Assembly: GCA_003988855.1 (NCBI GenBank)
Contig: QYAI01000061.1
Location: 62,001-126,000, forward strand
Source: Arachnopeziza araneosa
Taxonomy: Eukaryota > Ascomycota > Leotiomycetes > Helotiales > Arachnopezizaceae
DNA length: 64,000 bases
Direction: 5' to 3'
Of this stretch, positions 44,693 through 56,610 are shown piece by piece. The position numbers and the translations under genes are program-made. The notes under the pieces were generated by a model. That model did no database searches. It had not been told where the DNA came from and saw nothing but the letters and a program-made list of their open reading frames with translations. How positions within the stretch are numbered: position 1 is the first letter of the stretch; each line of letters opens with the position of its first letter.

Positions 44693-46554
44693 ATGACAAA
44701 GCGCTTTATCATATGCTGTGACGGCACATGGGAAATTTCTGATGAAGGAGATGCGGGAATTCCTTCAAATGTCACCAAGTTCAGTCGTATGCTAGCGCGA
44801 GGAGGGGGGCTGGGAAAGAACGGCGATATTCAACAAGTTGTCTATTATCAAGATGGTGTCGGGACTGGAGAGTTGGATCTGATTGATCGAGTGGTGCAGG
44901 GTGTGTATCAGCCTAAACAAGAAGAAGATGGTATTAACGACTGCAGGTGCTTTTGGATATGGCCTTGAGCAGAATGTCATCAAGGCTTACCACTTCATTG
45001 CCACCAATTACCAAGAAGGTGATGAGATCTGCTTGTTCGGATTCTCACGTGGTGCCTACACGGCAAGGGCACTAGGTTGGTGCTTGACGCAGATGGGCAT
45101 CTTGCTTCCTGAAGATCTCGAATATTTCGCTGGTTTGTACAAGGTTTTCAAGGCTGAGAATGGAAACTTGGTCTTCTCGGAAGATAGCCCGCATCCGGAG
45201 CTTCGCGGCTGGAGTACAGGCCCCAGTGATGGCAACAGCGTAAGCTCGACACAAGAAACTGAGCTAAAGAGTGTTGCTGCTGGCAGCGAGTCGGACTTTG
45301 TTCCACGAACACGCATGCGATCGATCCCAAAACCTGCCGAGATCAAGATCATTGGTGTTTGGGATACTGTTGGTGCTTTAGGGCTCCCTGACAGCTTGTT
45401 CACTAAAATCACTGGTGTGAATAAGAAGTACCAATTCTTCAACACAGCAGTGAACAATAGTGCGTACTCGTTTCACTTCTTGAAGTTGCTACTGACAAGC
45501 TCCTAGGGGTTAAATTCGCTTTTCAAGCACTGGCTCTCGATGAACACCGTGGAGCATTCGTTCCTACTTTAGTAAGAATCCCCGGCCCTATCAAGTCGTC
45601 GTTATTCTTGCTCTTGAGACCGAATGTATTAAGTGATGCGCTCTCAATGCAATTGCATCTGGTGGCATTCATCCCTTATCCATGCACTAAAACAGCAATA
45701 CTAATTTCCGGGGTTGTAGTGGTACTTGGAAGGTAGTGATAGCACTGACTTGAGACAATGTTGGTTCCCTGGATATCGTAAGGATCCCCTGGCTCTATCA
45801 ATCCTTTGTCATTCTTGCTCCTAAGACAGAGTGTTTCAAGTGATGCACTCTCAGGACAACCGCATCTGGCGGCATTCGATCTTCCTCCTAATACACGCTC
45901 TAAAGGAAATTGCTGACTCCCCCAGATTGTGATTCTGGAGGTGGAGCTGCGAGCTCTAGAGGCACTGACAATCTTTCCCAAAGTGATTGTGCACTGGCCT
46001 GGATGTGCGATCAGGTTGACGGCATGGTTGACTTCGCTACTGAAGCATCTAGCCAGATCCTCAGAGAAATCAGGCCGGATGCGGTTTGGCAATCAGGATT
46101 GAGCAAAGACCCTTGCACCCTGTTCTACAGCCTGGAGCCTTCGGGAGGTTCTCATTTACGAACTCCGGGCTCATATCATAAGGACCTCACGGATGCAGTC
46201 TCAGATTCAAACAATAACAAAACAACCCGAGAGAGAATCCACCCATCCGTACGACTTCGCATGGACTGTGCAGGTCTGAATTATAGCCCAAAGGCGCTTG
46301 AAAAACAGACAAGTTGGCTCTTTGCGGTTACTCCAGCATGGGAGTATAAAGACGGAGTCTCAACTGGAAATGGATCTGTTTGGACTAGACCAGAAATCGA
46401 AGGGAAAAGTCAACCAATTGAGATTCCAGAGTATGTTATCAGGGAGCGGCCTGATATGCACAACTTTCAAATGAAACTTCTGCCAACTACCACTCGGGAA
46501 CTCTTGAAAAGGAGAAATCAAAATTTGTTGAATAATCCGGATGGAGGGTATTGA
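44693..46554 (+). CDS. DUF2235 alpha/beta-hydrolase (Tle1-like lipase family)
   Basis: Five exons (44693-44900, 44947-45459, 45507-45571, 45720-45777, 45926-46554) encode 490 residues. Motifs are RFIICCDGTW (residues 4-13, the family's N-terminal strand with CDGT), FGFSRGAYTARAL with nucleophile elbow Ser103, IIGVWDTVGALGLPDSLF (probable catalytic Asp), LALDEHRGAFVPTLW and FPGYHCDSGGGAA (catalytic His, usually FPGVHxxVGGG). DALAWMC-type sequence follows. Fungal DUF2235 proteins are abundant but poorly studied; bacterial relatives include type VI phospholipase effectors. Introns 1 and 2 are ordinary (46 and 47 bp). Introns 3 and 4 are both exactly 148 bp, share sequence and flank a 58-bp exon (see repeat entries). 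Confidence 0.88.
45572..45719 (+). repeat. Introner-like intron, copy 1 (148 bp)
   Basis: Intron 3 of the DUF2235 gene, GTAAGA..TTGTAG with an ACTAAT branch site. It is about three times longer than other introns of this gene. It shares roughly 75-80% identity by eye with copy 2 over its first ~105 bp (for example ATTCTTGCTC, AAGTGATGC, GCATCTGG, GGCATTC). It can fold: AATCCCCGG near the 5' end pairs imperfectly with CCGGGGTT near the 3' end, and an inner stem pairs TTGAGA with TCTCAA. Confidence 0.8.
45778..45925 (+). repeat. Introner-like intron, copy 2 (148 bp)
   Basis: Intron 4 of the DUF2235 gene, GTAAGG..CCCCAG with a GCTGAC branch site. It has the same length as copy 1 and the same order of conserved blocks; most differences are transitions. 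The inner stem is partly kept (CCTAAGA with TCTCAGG, one mismatch). The 3' third diverges, apart from a TACACGCTCTAAA-like block. It lies only 58 bp downstream of copy 1. Confidence 0.8.
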
Positions 46555-46708
46555 GTGAAGAAATTGTTATGGAAAGGATGCTGGTGTTGAAGTTGCTGGA
46601 GGATGGCGCAAATGGTATGAGTGGTGTTGTTTTTTCGGGCGTTGGCTGTCATTATCCCTATCGAAAACTGGGTAGCCCTTTGAGAGTAATCTTCGAATAA
46701 TTGTGTAT

Positions 46709-46999
46709 TCATTCTCCAATGACATATTGACACCCTTCTCGTCCAATCCAGACTTCATGGATCCGACCGGCTTGTACATCAATACGGTCTCCAACGCCGT
46801 ACGTTTGCTTCTCTGCGTCATCTTCTTTGGGATAGGTAATGGTCAATTGCCCCTTTAAGATCAAATGGGTGGTCAGGCCGGGATGGGAATGTGGGCTGTA
46901 GTAGGCATTCCTGTGGCAATAGTCAGCCTTATGGTGTCCAGGGTAAGATTTGTAATTGGCCGGCAGTGACTGACGGTTCATCTGTCCAAGTGAATACAT
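46709..46999 (-). CDS. Small cupin-domain protein
   Basis: A single beta-barrel cupin of about 96 residues from the first in-frame ATG (46999). The metal-site motif is recognisable: AYYSPHSHPGLTTHLILKG with two His of the first cupin box, then VGDRIDVQAGRIHEVWIG with the second-box His, ending GCQYVIGE. Such proteins bind a metal and act in small-molecule or sugar metabolism or as storage-type enzymes; the substrate is unknown. The frame is open upstream to 47038 without an ATG (a GTG there cannot be trusted in a fungus), so an upstream exon is possible. Confidence 0.7.
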   Translation of the reverse strand: MYSLGQMNRQSLPANYKSYPGHHKADYCHRNAYYSPHSHPGLTTHLILKGQLTITYPKEDDAEKQTYGVGDRIDVQAGRIHEVWIGREGCQYVIGE

Positions 47000-47710
47000 G
47001 TTGAAATCCCCAGGAACGAACTTCCTGTTCCAGTTCACGTTGGGATTTGGCCACCATTATGGAGTGAAGATGTTTGAGATATCAAGAGAAGTGCATGGTT
47101 CCAGGCGGAGGGAAGGATGGCGTACGGGAGAAGTTCGGCTGAGCAAGATACGAGTAACGTATCAGGCCCAGCGAAGCCGAACTTTACACTGTCTTTTCTC
47201 CATCGGCATATAATAAAATATATCCTGAAATGAAGGGCTCGACACACCCTTTTCTCTCTACAGAAGAGTAAAAGTCTTGCCCTCTGAAATGGTCGGTGGT
47301 ATCCCGACAGAGTCTCAGCCCCCACAGCCATGTCAGATTGCCGGTCACTGCCCCACCAGCAGCTGAAGAGTCTTGACCGAGTTGAATAATCTGCTTCGTT
47401 GTCAACACCTTCTGTGCTACGCACCATTCTTCTGCGCGTGGCGGTTTACCAATCCCCAACTGTCAGATCCTCCTCATGAATTGGAGCTCGATACATGTGC
47501 GAAGGTATGTACAAGACACTTTGTTGATGCCCCATTCTGTTGCCCTGCTCTGCCGTCAGCTCAGCCTCTTCGCCTCGCAGCAAGGCAAAGCACGGCCACT
47601 GAACTGCATTGGATCGTCATACTCTCACCCGTCAACATCTTTGCTGATCAACATTCTGTGGACCAATGTAGTCGTTCAAGAGCGCCTTTCTTCCCTTCAC
47701 TCTATAGATA
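47000..47710. promoter_or_regulatory. Divergent region between cupin (-) and phospholipase C (+)
   Basis: 711 bp. Overlapping frames of up to 130 codons on both strands have no domain. The final 250 bp have the pyrimidine-rich, ATG-poor look of a leader for the phospholipase C gene. Confidence 0.4.
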
Positions 47711-50265
47711 ATGCCGCTCCTGACGTCTGCTGGCAAGCACCAATCTCTCCATACTCTGGTGGCCATGTCGACAATGCTCTCACCCACTCATCATAATCAC
47801 CACCTTCGACCGCTGGTTCAGGGAGGAGGAGGAGAAGCACGGTCCGAAGTCTCAAAGCCGCAACTCTATCTCTCACATGAGATCCAGGACCATTTAAAGA
47901 GGGTCTACGATAGCATTCGTGGCCCGGATGCGCTCCTTACGAAGAACAAGTTTGAGGGGTGGCTTTCAACGGTGCAGGATATACAAATCGAATCCCTAGA
48001 ACATGAGGAGTACAAGTTTGAGGAGTTTCTGGAGGTTACTTATTGGAATAAAGGACTGGAGGCCTTGAAGGAACCGGGCCCTAGGGATTACACAAAACCG
48101 CTCAGCAACTACTATATCAGCAGTAGCCACAATACTTACCTCACTGGCAACCAGTTGTCTTCGAGCAGCTCTACGGAAGCATACAAGAATGTCCTCATCC
48201 GCGGTTGTCGCTGTATCGAGATTGATGTACACAATGGTGAGACGAGAGTAGATAAATCCACTGAGGATCTCCATCGCTCGAAATCTTCTCCTTCTCCTTC
48301 AAATCATGAAGCGCACAAACGTCAGATCTCTGGGAGCACAATGTCGAGTCGAGCCGCAGCTGTCTTTGAGGAAGCGCAAGAGAAGCTTGATAGTGCGAAA
48401 AGGAAGTTTGGTTTTGGAAAACGGGAGACGGATTGCGGAGAGAGGGGGAGGCAGTCCACATCTTCCACTCTAGAAGCGCCACCAATCGATAGACATGAAT
48501 CGATATACTCAATTATGAATGGCGAACCACTAGTCCTTCATGGTTATACCTTTACACGACCGGTTGGCTTCAGAGCGGTTTGCAAGACAATCAGGGAAAC
48601 GGCTTTTGTGACCAGCAACCTTCCCATCATTGTAAGCTTGGAGGTTCATGCAGACATGCAACAGCAGGAGGTTATGGTGGACATCATGAAAGAGGAGTGG
48701 AAAGGGTTGCTGGTTGAGGTACCAAATCCGGATTGTGATCCAGAGGAAAGAATGCCGAGACTGGAAGAACTTCAAAACAAGATTCTCGTCAAGGTAAAGA
48801 AAGCTGTTGCGGACAGACAAGATACTCCAGGTGTTGCATCAGGTGCAGCATCTCTGGCTCCAATTCTCAGTAAAGCCGACGACGATGATTCGCATTCAGG
48901 GTCCGAAGACGATCGGAGCACCACCAGTAAGAGAAAGAAAGTCAAAATTTGCTCGTCGCTCAGCAATCTCGGAATCTACACGCATAGCGAGCATTTCAAA
49001 TCTTTTGAAGCAAAGACTTGCACGTCACCGCCTCACATATTCTCCATCGAGGAAAACGCCATTCTTGAGCTCTACCAAAATCGCAAAACCGAGCTCTTCT
49101 CTCACAATCGCGATTTCTTCATGCGTGCGTACCCAGCCAAATACCGCATCGACAGCTCAAACCTTGACCCATCTGTGTTCTGGCGTAAAGGCGTGCAGAT
49201 GGTTGCTATGAACTGGCAGTACCTCGATCAGGGCATGATGCTCAACGAAGGCATGTTTGCGGGCGAGCACGGGTGGGTGCTCAAACCACCGGGTTTTCGC
49301 AGCGAAACTACTGAGCCCATCAACTACAAAAATATCGAGTTACAAATCACTGTCTTCTCGGGACAACACATCCCAATGCCTAAGGACCAAACAGAACACC
49401 GCTTTCACCCGTATATCAGATGCGAGCTGCATGTTGAGACGGACAAAGACACTTCTGATAGTGGGGTATGGGAACTCAAGAAGAAGACTGCGTACCTCCA
49501 GGGTGATCATCCGGATTTTGGGAAAGAGGGGTCTGCGCTGGCGTTTCGAGCGAACAAGGTCGTGGAAGAGTTAAGCTTCGTCCGGTTAGTGTCCTTATTT
49601 CCATTCTCCTGGTGACGTTACACTGCAGCTACTTCATTCTCGTTCTCTTTTCTACCCTCCCGAGGTTAGTTTCACCCCCTCACCGCCAGCACATACGTAT
49701 CCGGGTGCTTGGTAACCTATGGTATCCCCTGGAGCGGTTGGAAAAAGGGGCGCAACGGCCCGGGGCGCAGGGACCCCAAGTGTCACCCCACGAGCCAGTC
49801 ACTGGCAACCTAGTTGGTCGTTTCCGCGATGTCACCTTGTTTGATTGCGGCAACGGCTCACATGATCATTTTCTTCAACAACTCCTGTCACACAAAGATG
49901 TGGTAAAGGACAGCATGCAGTGCCACATCCCCTCTTCTCCCTAATGCCAGAATCCCCTCTCACTCAGAGTGTGGCATATTCGGAGTCGAGCGAGTACTGC
50001 ATCCCAAATTCCTGCTGTCCCACATCTGCTTCTTCCCCCATTGGCCTCTTGCCCGTCTCCTAAGCTTTGCTGATACGCCTGAAATGGTAGCTTCAAAATC
50101 GAAGACGCCCACTACGCGAAAGATAGTCTTGCCGCGTGGGCATGTATCCGTCTTGATCGTCTGCAACAAGGGTATCGTTTTGTCCATCTACTTGATGCCA
50201 AAGCTCAAGCGACAGCAGGGCTGCTGCTCGTCAAGGTCGAGAAGAAGGTGAGCAGCTGGAAGTGA
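47711..50265 (+). CDS. Phosphoinositide-specific phospholipase C
   Basis: Two exons (47711-49584 and 50091-50265) encode 682 residues. The enzyme cleaves PI(4,5)P2 into IP3 and diacylglycerol at the plasma membrane. After a short EF-hand-like helical region (LSHEIQDHLKRVYDSIRGPD) comes the X-box: PLSNYYISSSHNTYLTGNQL with catalytic His140, RGCRCIEIDVHNG, and SLEVHADMQQQEVMVDI with His313. A Ser- and Lys-rich insert (about 185-260) and an acidic linker (SKADDDDSHSGSEDDRS, about 390) precede the Y-box (from about 415; SNLGIYTHSEHFKSF, SFSVNRKGVQMVAMNWQYLD-type core). A C2 domain closes the protein; its end is in exon 2 (DSLAAWACIRLDRLQQGYRF). No PH domain. The 506-bp intron is far longer than any other here. 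Confidence 0.88.
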
Positions 50266-53200
50266 GGGGCGACGGGTTCTGCTCAATGCTTCACATTTGG
50301 TAAACCAGGACTTGGACGGCTTGAGAACCCGTTTGAGGCATCAGGTTTGAGGGTTTAAGGAGAAAAAAATCACGAAAGAAATTACGCGCGTTGAGGTTCT
50401 TGACTTGAGATTTTGAATGGATGGATGGATTTATCACGGATGTTTTCGGATACCCATTAAGTTATGCATGCGTGGCGTTTGGGGCACCGGATGTGATGGA
50501 GATATGGATGGAAATATGGGATTTTAGAGACTTTTCAAAGCCAGAAGAATAGATACAGGCATTTCTGAATTCAAGGCTAGTTATTCGGCGAAGGTTGTGT
50601 TTCATTTGACATGTGATCTCTTAAACTTAGATGATGACGCAATGACTCATTTTTTCTCGAGTCATAAAGAAAGCGGCTTTGATATAGGCAAGTTTTATTA
50701 TGTAAAATCTCATTTGCAGTCAGCTCCCCAGACTGCACATTACTCTGGTCGAGCCGAGAGGCGAGATCAAAGGATAGAAAGAGTAAGGAGTATGGTTGAT
50801 GATGAGCCTCTGAAAGTTGTCTCTGTAGGAATGAAGTGCAACCCATCGGGACCTGCTAAGATCGGGAATCAGGTTCCCGAGGCGCTAGGTCTGGGATTGG
50901 AGAGAAGAAATTGAACTTGCCAAGTCTATGTTGAAAGCCGAGAGGATGGGGAAACCTGCCATGCGGATGTTATTTTCAGGATTTTCGATGTCGCCATGTG
51001 GAGAAATGTAGCTGCGCCAATAATTTCATGACAGCTACAACGGGATCATCCTAGGAAATTGAGGAGTTGAAGCGAAAGAAGTAATCGTGAGGAACCAAAA
51101 GCTGAGGTGGATATGTGTTGGGCAACTTTGACACGGCGTGAACGTCGGAGACATTCAAGGCCGAGACTGCAGAACAGAATGCCTTGAAGATATCAAAGGA
51201 CGAGATAGTGCCAAATGAAGTTATCATGATTCAAACAAAACAAGTATGCAATCTAATTTAATTTGCGTAATATTTCGAGACCGGATACAGGGACTCCTTG
51301 ACTGAAAGGGAATGGGGGAAAACCCTGCCCCCTCAATTCTCTCAACAAGGTTTCGGTGTGCATTCGGGGAGGAACTGATCTTGGCCGTTTTCTCGGCTGC
51401 ACAAAGACAAAATGATAACACATGCAACACAGGCACACGGCCAACAGCTCATCAATAGTCCAAGAAGGTCTGAGCGAAAGAAATTTAGATTCGAGGTTGC
51501 TTTCTGCAGCCACTTGTATGCTGATACACCATGCAGAGGAGAAAAGACCAGCCATGTAGTTGCATGAATGCAGAAAAGAGTGTACAAGGACAGGCATTGT
51601 GCTGTGCTTGAGTCCAATGAAACGATATCAGCCCAGTAAACATGCTGATAGAAGAGAAATCCCGAGGCTCGTTCACCCCGGTCAGCGGGTTGAGTAGCTA
51701 GCAATGCTGAACATGAGATTGGCGATTTGTGACGCCTTTTTTCCGAGAAACGGGGTCTGAAAAGAAAGATGGTTGGGCAGGAAGAAATGTGTTGAGGTGC
51801 GACCATGCAACTTTCCGACGAGATGAACTCTTCTTGTACGTTGCCAACTCAGATCAAGAAAGATTGCCGGCGTGGTACGGCCATCAATGAAAGAACTAGG
51901 AGCTCATGTAGCCGTGCCAGGGAGAGGCATGCGATGCTATAGGGACATAGGTGGCGCTGCAATATTAGTGCGCTGTAGAAGTGTGCTGAACTGAGCACGG
52001 AAATATAAAGTTTGAGATGTCAGTGCACCTCCAAGATGATTCGGTTACACGGCAGAGAAAAGCGGCGGTGCGGGGCTGGTGACTTATTCAAGAAGCATTG
52101 GGAGCCCCTTCCCCCCCCCCCCCTCCAATAATGGCTGGCGTTTGAGGATTCCCACTCATCTATCCAAACTTCTCTCCCGTAAATTCTGGCTCCATTTTGA
52201 GATCTGACAAGTGACGACTTGGTTTCGAGATGAAGCACCGGTACCATGGTACACCAGATCGTGGTACACAGGATGGCTTTAGCGTCGTCCCGAGATTATG
52301 GTTCGCTTACTAAGTAAGGCCAATCGGCAATCTATGATCGACGCTGCAATATCGTTCCTCGTGTCATAACTGCGCGTGCTTGGAGGAGATTTTCTTTGTG
52401 CGGAAGCCTCACCGACAAAACAACACTCAGCTCCCGAAAACCGGATGACGGGAGAGATTTGGAACCATCTGCAATTTGCGCGCGGAAGAGTCGAGCCAGC
52501 GGGGAATTGTTCCGGGAATGCAAGGTAAGGTCGGCCGCGGGATTCCAAGAAACCTGGATGTTGGAAAGATCTCCCATTCCTCAGCTGGGACGGAATCCGG
52601 TCAGGGTGTGTGGCTACGCAGAACAAGGCATCACAGACATCCACACAATGCTGAGTGTTCAGTGGTAGGCTTCTAGTGGACGTCCATGCAGAAGCAAGGG
52701 GGGCAGGACGTGCGCCTGAGGGTGTTGAAATCCTTACATCTCACCTCCTTTTGCGGCTCAATTGTCGCATCACCTAAGGGCACATTCTACAGGAACTTGT
52801 AGTGACAAGCAGAGTGTAAGGCGTTGCAAAGCCAGTACGACGGAGCTGGCGTTGGCCTCACCTTGGATGGAAATCTCAAGACCGCGTGTCCTGACCGAGT
52901 TGAAGTGTACTGTCCGGGATGTGATCTTGCAGGAGTGGCGCGCAGCCGCAAACTAAGCGCACACGTTTCCTAGGGGTGATGGAACCCGTTGAAGGACAAA
53001 TTGTGTTCCGTGCAGGCCACCCGTCGACGTTATCGTCAGTGGCGGGCAGAAACAGGCCGACTCTGTCTCACAGAATCGGAGGATACTCGTGGCTCTCTGG
53101 ACAAGTATCGGCAGCATGGGAAGACCTTGGCTTTGTATTCCAGGGATCGCGAAATACAGCTTCGATGACATATACAGTTAACCCAAAAGTTAAAATGGTA

Positions 53201-54245
53201 TGATGTGAGCAGCCGACGGCTTGGGTTTGTCAAGTGGAGGGGCTGCTTACAATACTTCTGGCCCTGCCGAAGCCACGGATTCCCCGTGCCATAGAGGAAG
53301 CCTGTTCTGGGCACTCGTTGGATGATCACTCACACGCTAAACCTGTACCATCCGTGCTCCGCCCTTTTTAACCGATCGAGAGACGACTGTCCGTAGTCTG
53401 AATCAGCTCAAAGAAAGAGGGTAGCTGGATAAATGCAAAGCAAATCACATTTCTAGCGCCACATGACTTTCCATTCTTCACCCTGTAGTCTCCCCTTTCG
53501 GCTCGTATCAAGTCGTAACGCCATGTGGTTGTTGAGTGTGGCGTCGGTCTTTTGCTCGAACGCTAACTAAAATGAGAAGGGTTAGAGATAGACTGGGGAT
53601 TGAAGATCTCTTCAACGTCATTGGGTTCAACGAACTGCCTTTTGTATATCACTTGATACTGGCTGCTCATCTCGTTGCAGCCGATAGCTGCTCTCTGGCT
53701 AGCCATCAAATTATATCTGAACCGAATCTTTGCATAGAGCAGCGAAGAAGTAAAGACTAATCGAGTCGGAGAGATTTGGATCCAAGCGTGCAGACATGTA
53801 CAGCAGTGCAACCCGATTTGTTTCGCCGACCTCCAAATCAATCAACCCTCTTGCTGGACCCGATGAGACTGCCTCGTAAACTATGCCGATTGGAGATGTT
53901 CTCTGGCTGACTATTCGTGCTTTTGCTCCTGCCCCGTCCCACTCGAGCTACTCTGAACCAGCCCAAGCCAATCAATGGAGATAGTCATCGATACTTCCGG
54001 GACGTCGGGAATATTTTTTTATTCTCGCGAGTTTGTGACGTATCATATCATCTCATTTTCTTGATCGACGATTTCCTGCTTTAGAACAAACTCTCACAAC
54101 TTGAACCCGGCTTGTTCACATCAGGCCTAACCCTTGCAGAGGGTCCCTGCAGTCGTGAATGTAACTACCCTTAGCGCGCCTCCTCGCTCATATTGTATTT
54201 TCTTCGAGTTTCCGCTCTTTCTGTCTCAACCTTGAAGCATGTAGA
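50266..54245. other. Gene-poor interval, 4 kb
   Basis: No supported protein gene, tRNA or transposon end. Many overlapping frames of 60-150 codons occur on both strands but none has a domain, signal peptide or convincing splice sites. A 13-base C run is at 52111-52123. Composition is close to the genes (not AT-decayed), so this could hold long non-coding transcripts or regulatory DNA. Confidence 0.4.
52111..52123. repeat. C13 homopolymer
   Basis: Thirteen consecutive C, preceded by CCCCTT and followed by TCC. It is the longest G/C homopolymer I noticed in the window and prone to length variation or sequencing error. Confidence 0.9.
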
Positions 54246-54602
54246 ATGTCTTCTCAGCTTTCACCGTATTTTGGGTTCGGTACCTCCACAAGCCCTATTC
54301 CCGAATTACATATCGATTACACACGAAGCGGCCTTTCCGATCTGAGCACTATCCTAACCCTAGAACTGATCCGACTTGATTATCAACTCTACTCGGAATC
54401 TTTTTCATGTGAGTCTGTCCAGCAAAGGGAATCGTGCATAACGGAATCTGCAAACCTCGTACCGTACAACCCAAGAAAGTATATAAGGGCGAATATTTGC
54501 CACAACTCTTGGACGGAAATCAATCAACTTCCTCGTCCTCCAAGTACACAACTTACCAGTATCGATAACATCATTGAAACCTCTCGACTACTTCCATTCT
54601 AG
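54246..54602 (+). CDS. Doubtful small ORF, 118 residues
   Basis: An uninterrupted frame opens with MSSQLSPYFGFGTSTSPIPE and ends IDNIIETSRLLPF. It follows a long pyrimidine-rich stretch that looks like a fungal leader. There is no domain, signal peptide or repeat. It may be an orphan gene, an upstream ORF of the next small gene, or chance. Confidence 0.25.
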   Translation: MSSQLSPYFGFGTSTSPIPELHIDYTRSGLSDLSTILTLELIRLDYQLYSESFSCESVQQRESCITESANLVPYNPRKYIRANICHNSWTEINQLPRPPSTQLTSIDNIIETSRLLPF

Positions 54603-54632
54603 CACAGTACACCATCAACAACGCGAATAACA

Positions 54633-54888
54633 ATGCTTGCCCAGATCAAAGCAACCATGCTTCAGGCCGAGGGAGACGGACAGCTGGCAGGTGACCAAGG
54701 TACCATGGTAGCCACTCTCCATCCAGGAGTTAAGATGATTCCTGTGAGATTTCTTACTCCGAATCAGCCTGCCAATACTGACAATGAAGTAGATGATTGG
54801 AGTTCGCTGCCCAAATTGTGCTGCCAAAGGAGAAGAGGTTTGGGTCATCCCAGGGAGAGCCTGTGCAAACTGTGGAACCCACTGCTAG
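54633..54888 (+). CDS. Possible small CxxC zinc-ribbon protein, spliced
   Basis: Proposed exons 54633-54707 and 54793-54888, joined across an 85-bp GTAGCC..AAGTAG intron with an ACTGAC branch site 8-10 bases before the acceptor, give 56 residues. The second exon alone reads MIGVRCPNCAAKGEEVW, then VIPGRACANCGTHC. That is C-X2-C-X14-C-X2-C-X3-C, a compact zinc-ribbon-like pattern seen in many short fungal proteins. The first exon (MLAQIKATMLQAEGDG) is unremarkable. Without splicing a different, Cys-poor frame runs to 54923. The cysteine spacing is the only real support. Confidence 0.35.
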
Positions 54889-56610
54889 ATATAAGGTATG
54901 CGATGATGGGCTATGAGAAATAAATGAATGCTGAAAGACCATATAGTTTCATGCTGCTATCATCTGGTTTTGACACAAAGGACAAAAGTGTTGGAGTTCC
55001 GCAAGGATACCCGGATGATTTTTGGGTAGTTGACAGGAGAAAGGCGTCTCTGATTTGATACATTTAAATTCCATTTTAGGTGAGGTGGACAAAAGTTTCT
55101 ACTATTTTTGGTCAGGAGAATTTCAATATAATTGTCTCCAACTCACAATGAAGTCCCATAGTGATAGTCCCATAGCAAACCAGTCACATATCAGGGTCAT
55201 ATCCAAGCACACTCAATGTCTCAAGCAGTAACTTTCTGTTCGAAACCACCAAGATGGCAGTATAAACACAAGGAGGATAATGTCGACTGGGTATGAACTT
55301 TGGTGAAGTTTTGTAATACCCTTCACGAAGGGCTCAACGAGAAAATGCAAGTAGTCCTAATTGGCATAACCTCGGGTCACATGCTGGGGTTATAATAGTT
55401 TTCTTCGGCGACGAGCAGTGTGAAGATGAACTAAGAGGGACGGCATCAGCCTGCCCTTTATATGTCCACGAAACTGCAACAAGGGATGACAGCGCCACTG
55501 CGAGTCTACCTTTTAAGAACGGAAATGTCTTATCCTCGTCCTCGAGCCACGACCAGGGCGTTCGATTTGAACATTGCGGTGCCCATGCCGAAGACGATTG
55601 TCCACTCAGAGTCGTCGTGCCGCGTCAGTTCCTCTGAGAAGGGGAGAGTGCGGTAACACAGAATGGAACCGGCAGGGAAGTGCCCGGGCGTTCAAAGCTG
55701 AGAAGTGATAGTGATTCGTGACGGAGGGGTCTGCGCCCATCAGCAGCAGGAAGGGATTTGAATTTGTGCAGTCACCCAACTGATTAGACGCCATGTGGAA
55801 GAAAACTGGCTTTGAACCAACCAAACAACGGGCACGATTCCCTCCATCAGGTGTGTTCTCCTTCTTCTGGACCGTCTTACAAACCTCCGGTTACACACGA
55901 TCGAGAGGAAGTCCGGGCCGGTGGGATTGGCTTGGCTCGGTGGTCGTGGTGACGCGATCCTGGGGAAAGGGAATCAGCTTCCTGCAAAGCATCGAGATCG
56001 GGAATGTTGGTGTTTGGTGTTGATGATTGAGGCACAGCATCATTGGCGCGGTTGCCAGGGCGCGTTCGACCTGGCGAATCACATGACCATGTCCCTTGCT
56101 CTGTTTCCAGCCCCAAACCCACCTTTTCTCTTCTCAATATCTTCATCGCTCAAGAAATCGGGTTTCCTTGCGGCCCAAAAGGAGACTTTCATATGAGCTT
56201 GACTGCACGAGAAGTCTCACTATAACATTCAATAATTCTCTGGCGTTTTATCAGAAACGCTCCATTTGTTACAGGTCTTCTTCTTCCGGTTTAGATATTT
56301 GTTCTCAATACATGATATAATGAAGGCCTTTTCCTTTATCATAAAACGGAATATCCTCGATAGCAGTCAAGACACCAATCGAGCAGGTGCTCTCGATGAG
56401 TGATGGTTGTGGCTGAGCGAAGCGCCAGCTTGCGGTGATGACGCATGGAAACATTCCTAATCCTGAGCGTTGGTATTGCCACCCACTGACTCAGAACTAA
56501 TTCATCATGTGGCCTCACAGTCTTCCATTTGTTTGTTTCCCTTCTGTCTTATTGCTTGCTTAATTTGAAAACTTCCATCAAGCCGAAATTTCGGCCTCGA
56601 AAACGTTTGG
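54889..56610. other. Intergenic region before F-box/ankyrin gene
   Basis: 1.7 kb; frames up to 91 codons with no domain. Overlapping frames at 55790-56200 on both strands look like chance. The last 250 bp probably contain the promoter of the next gene. Confidence 0.4.

Noticed and set aside
46998..47213. Plus-strand frame upstream of the cupin gene
   Set aside because: It overlaps the cupin leader on the opposite strand and has no domain or splice support.
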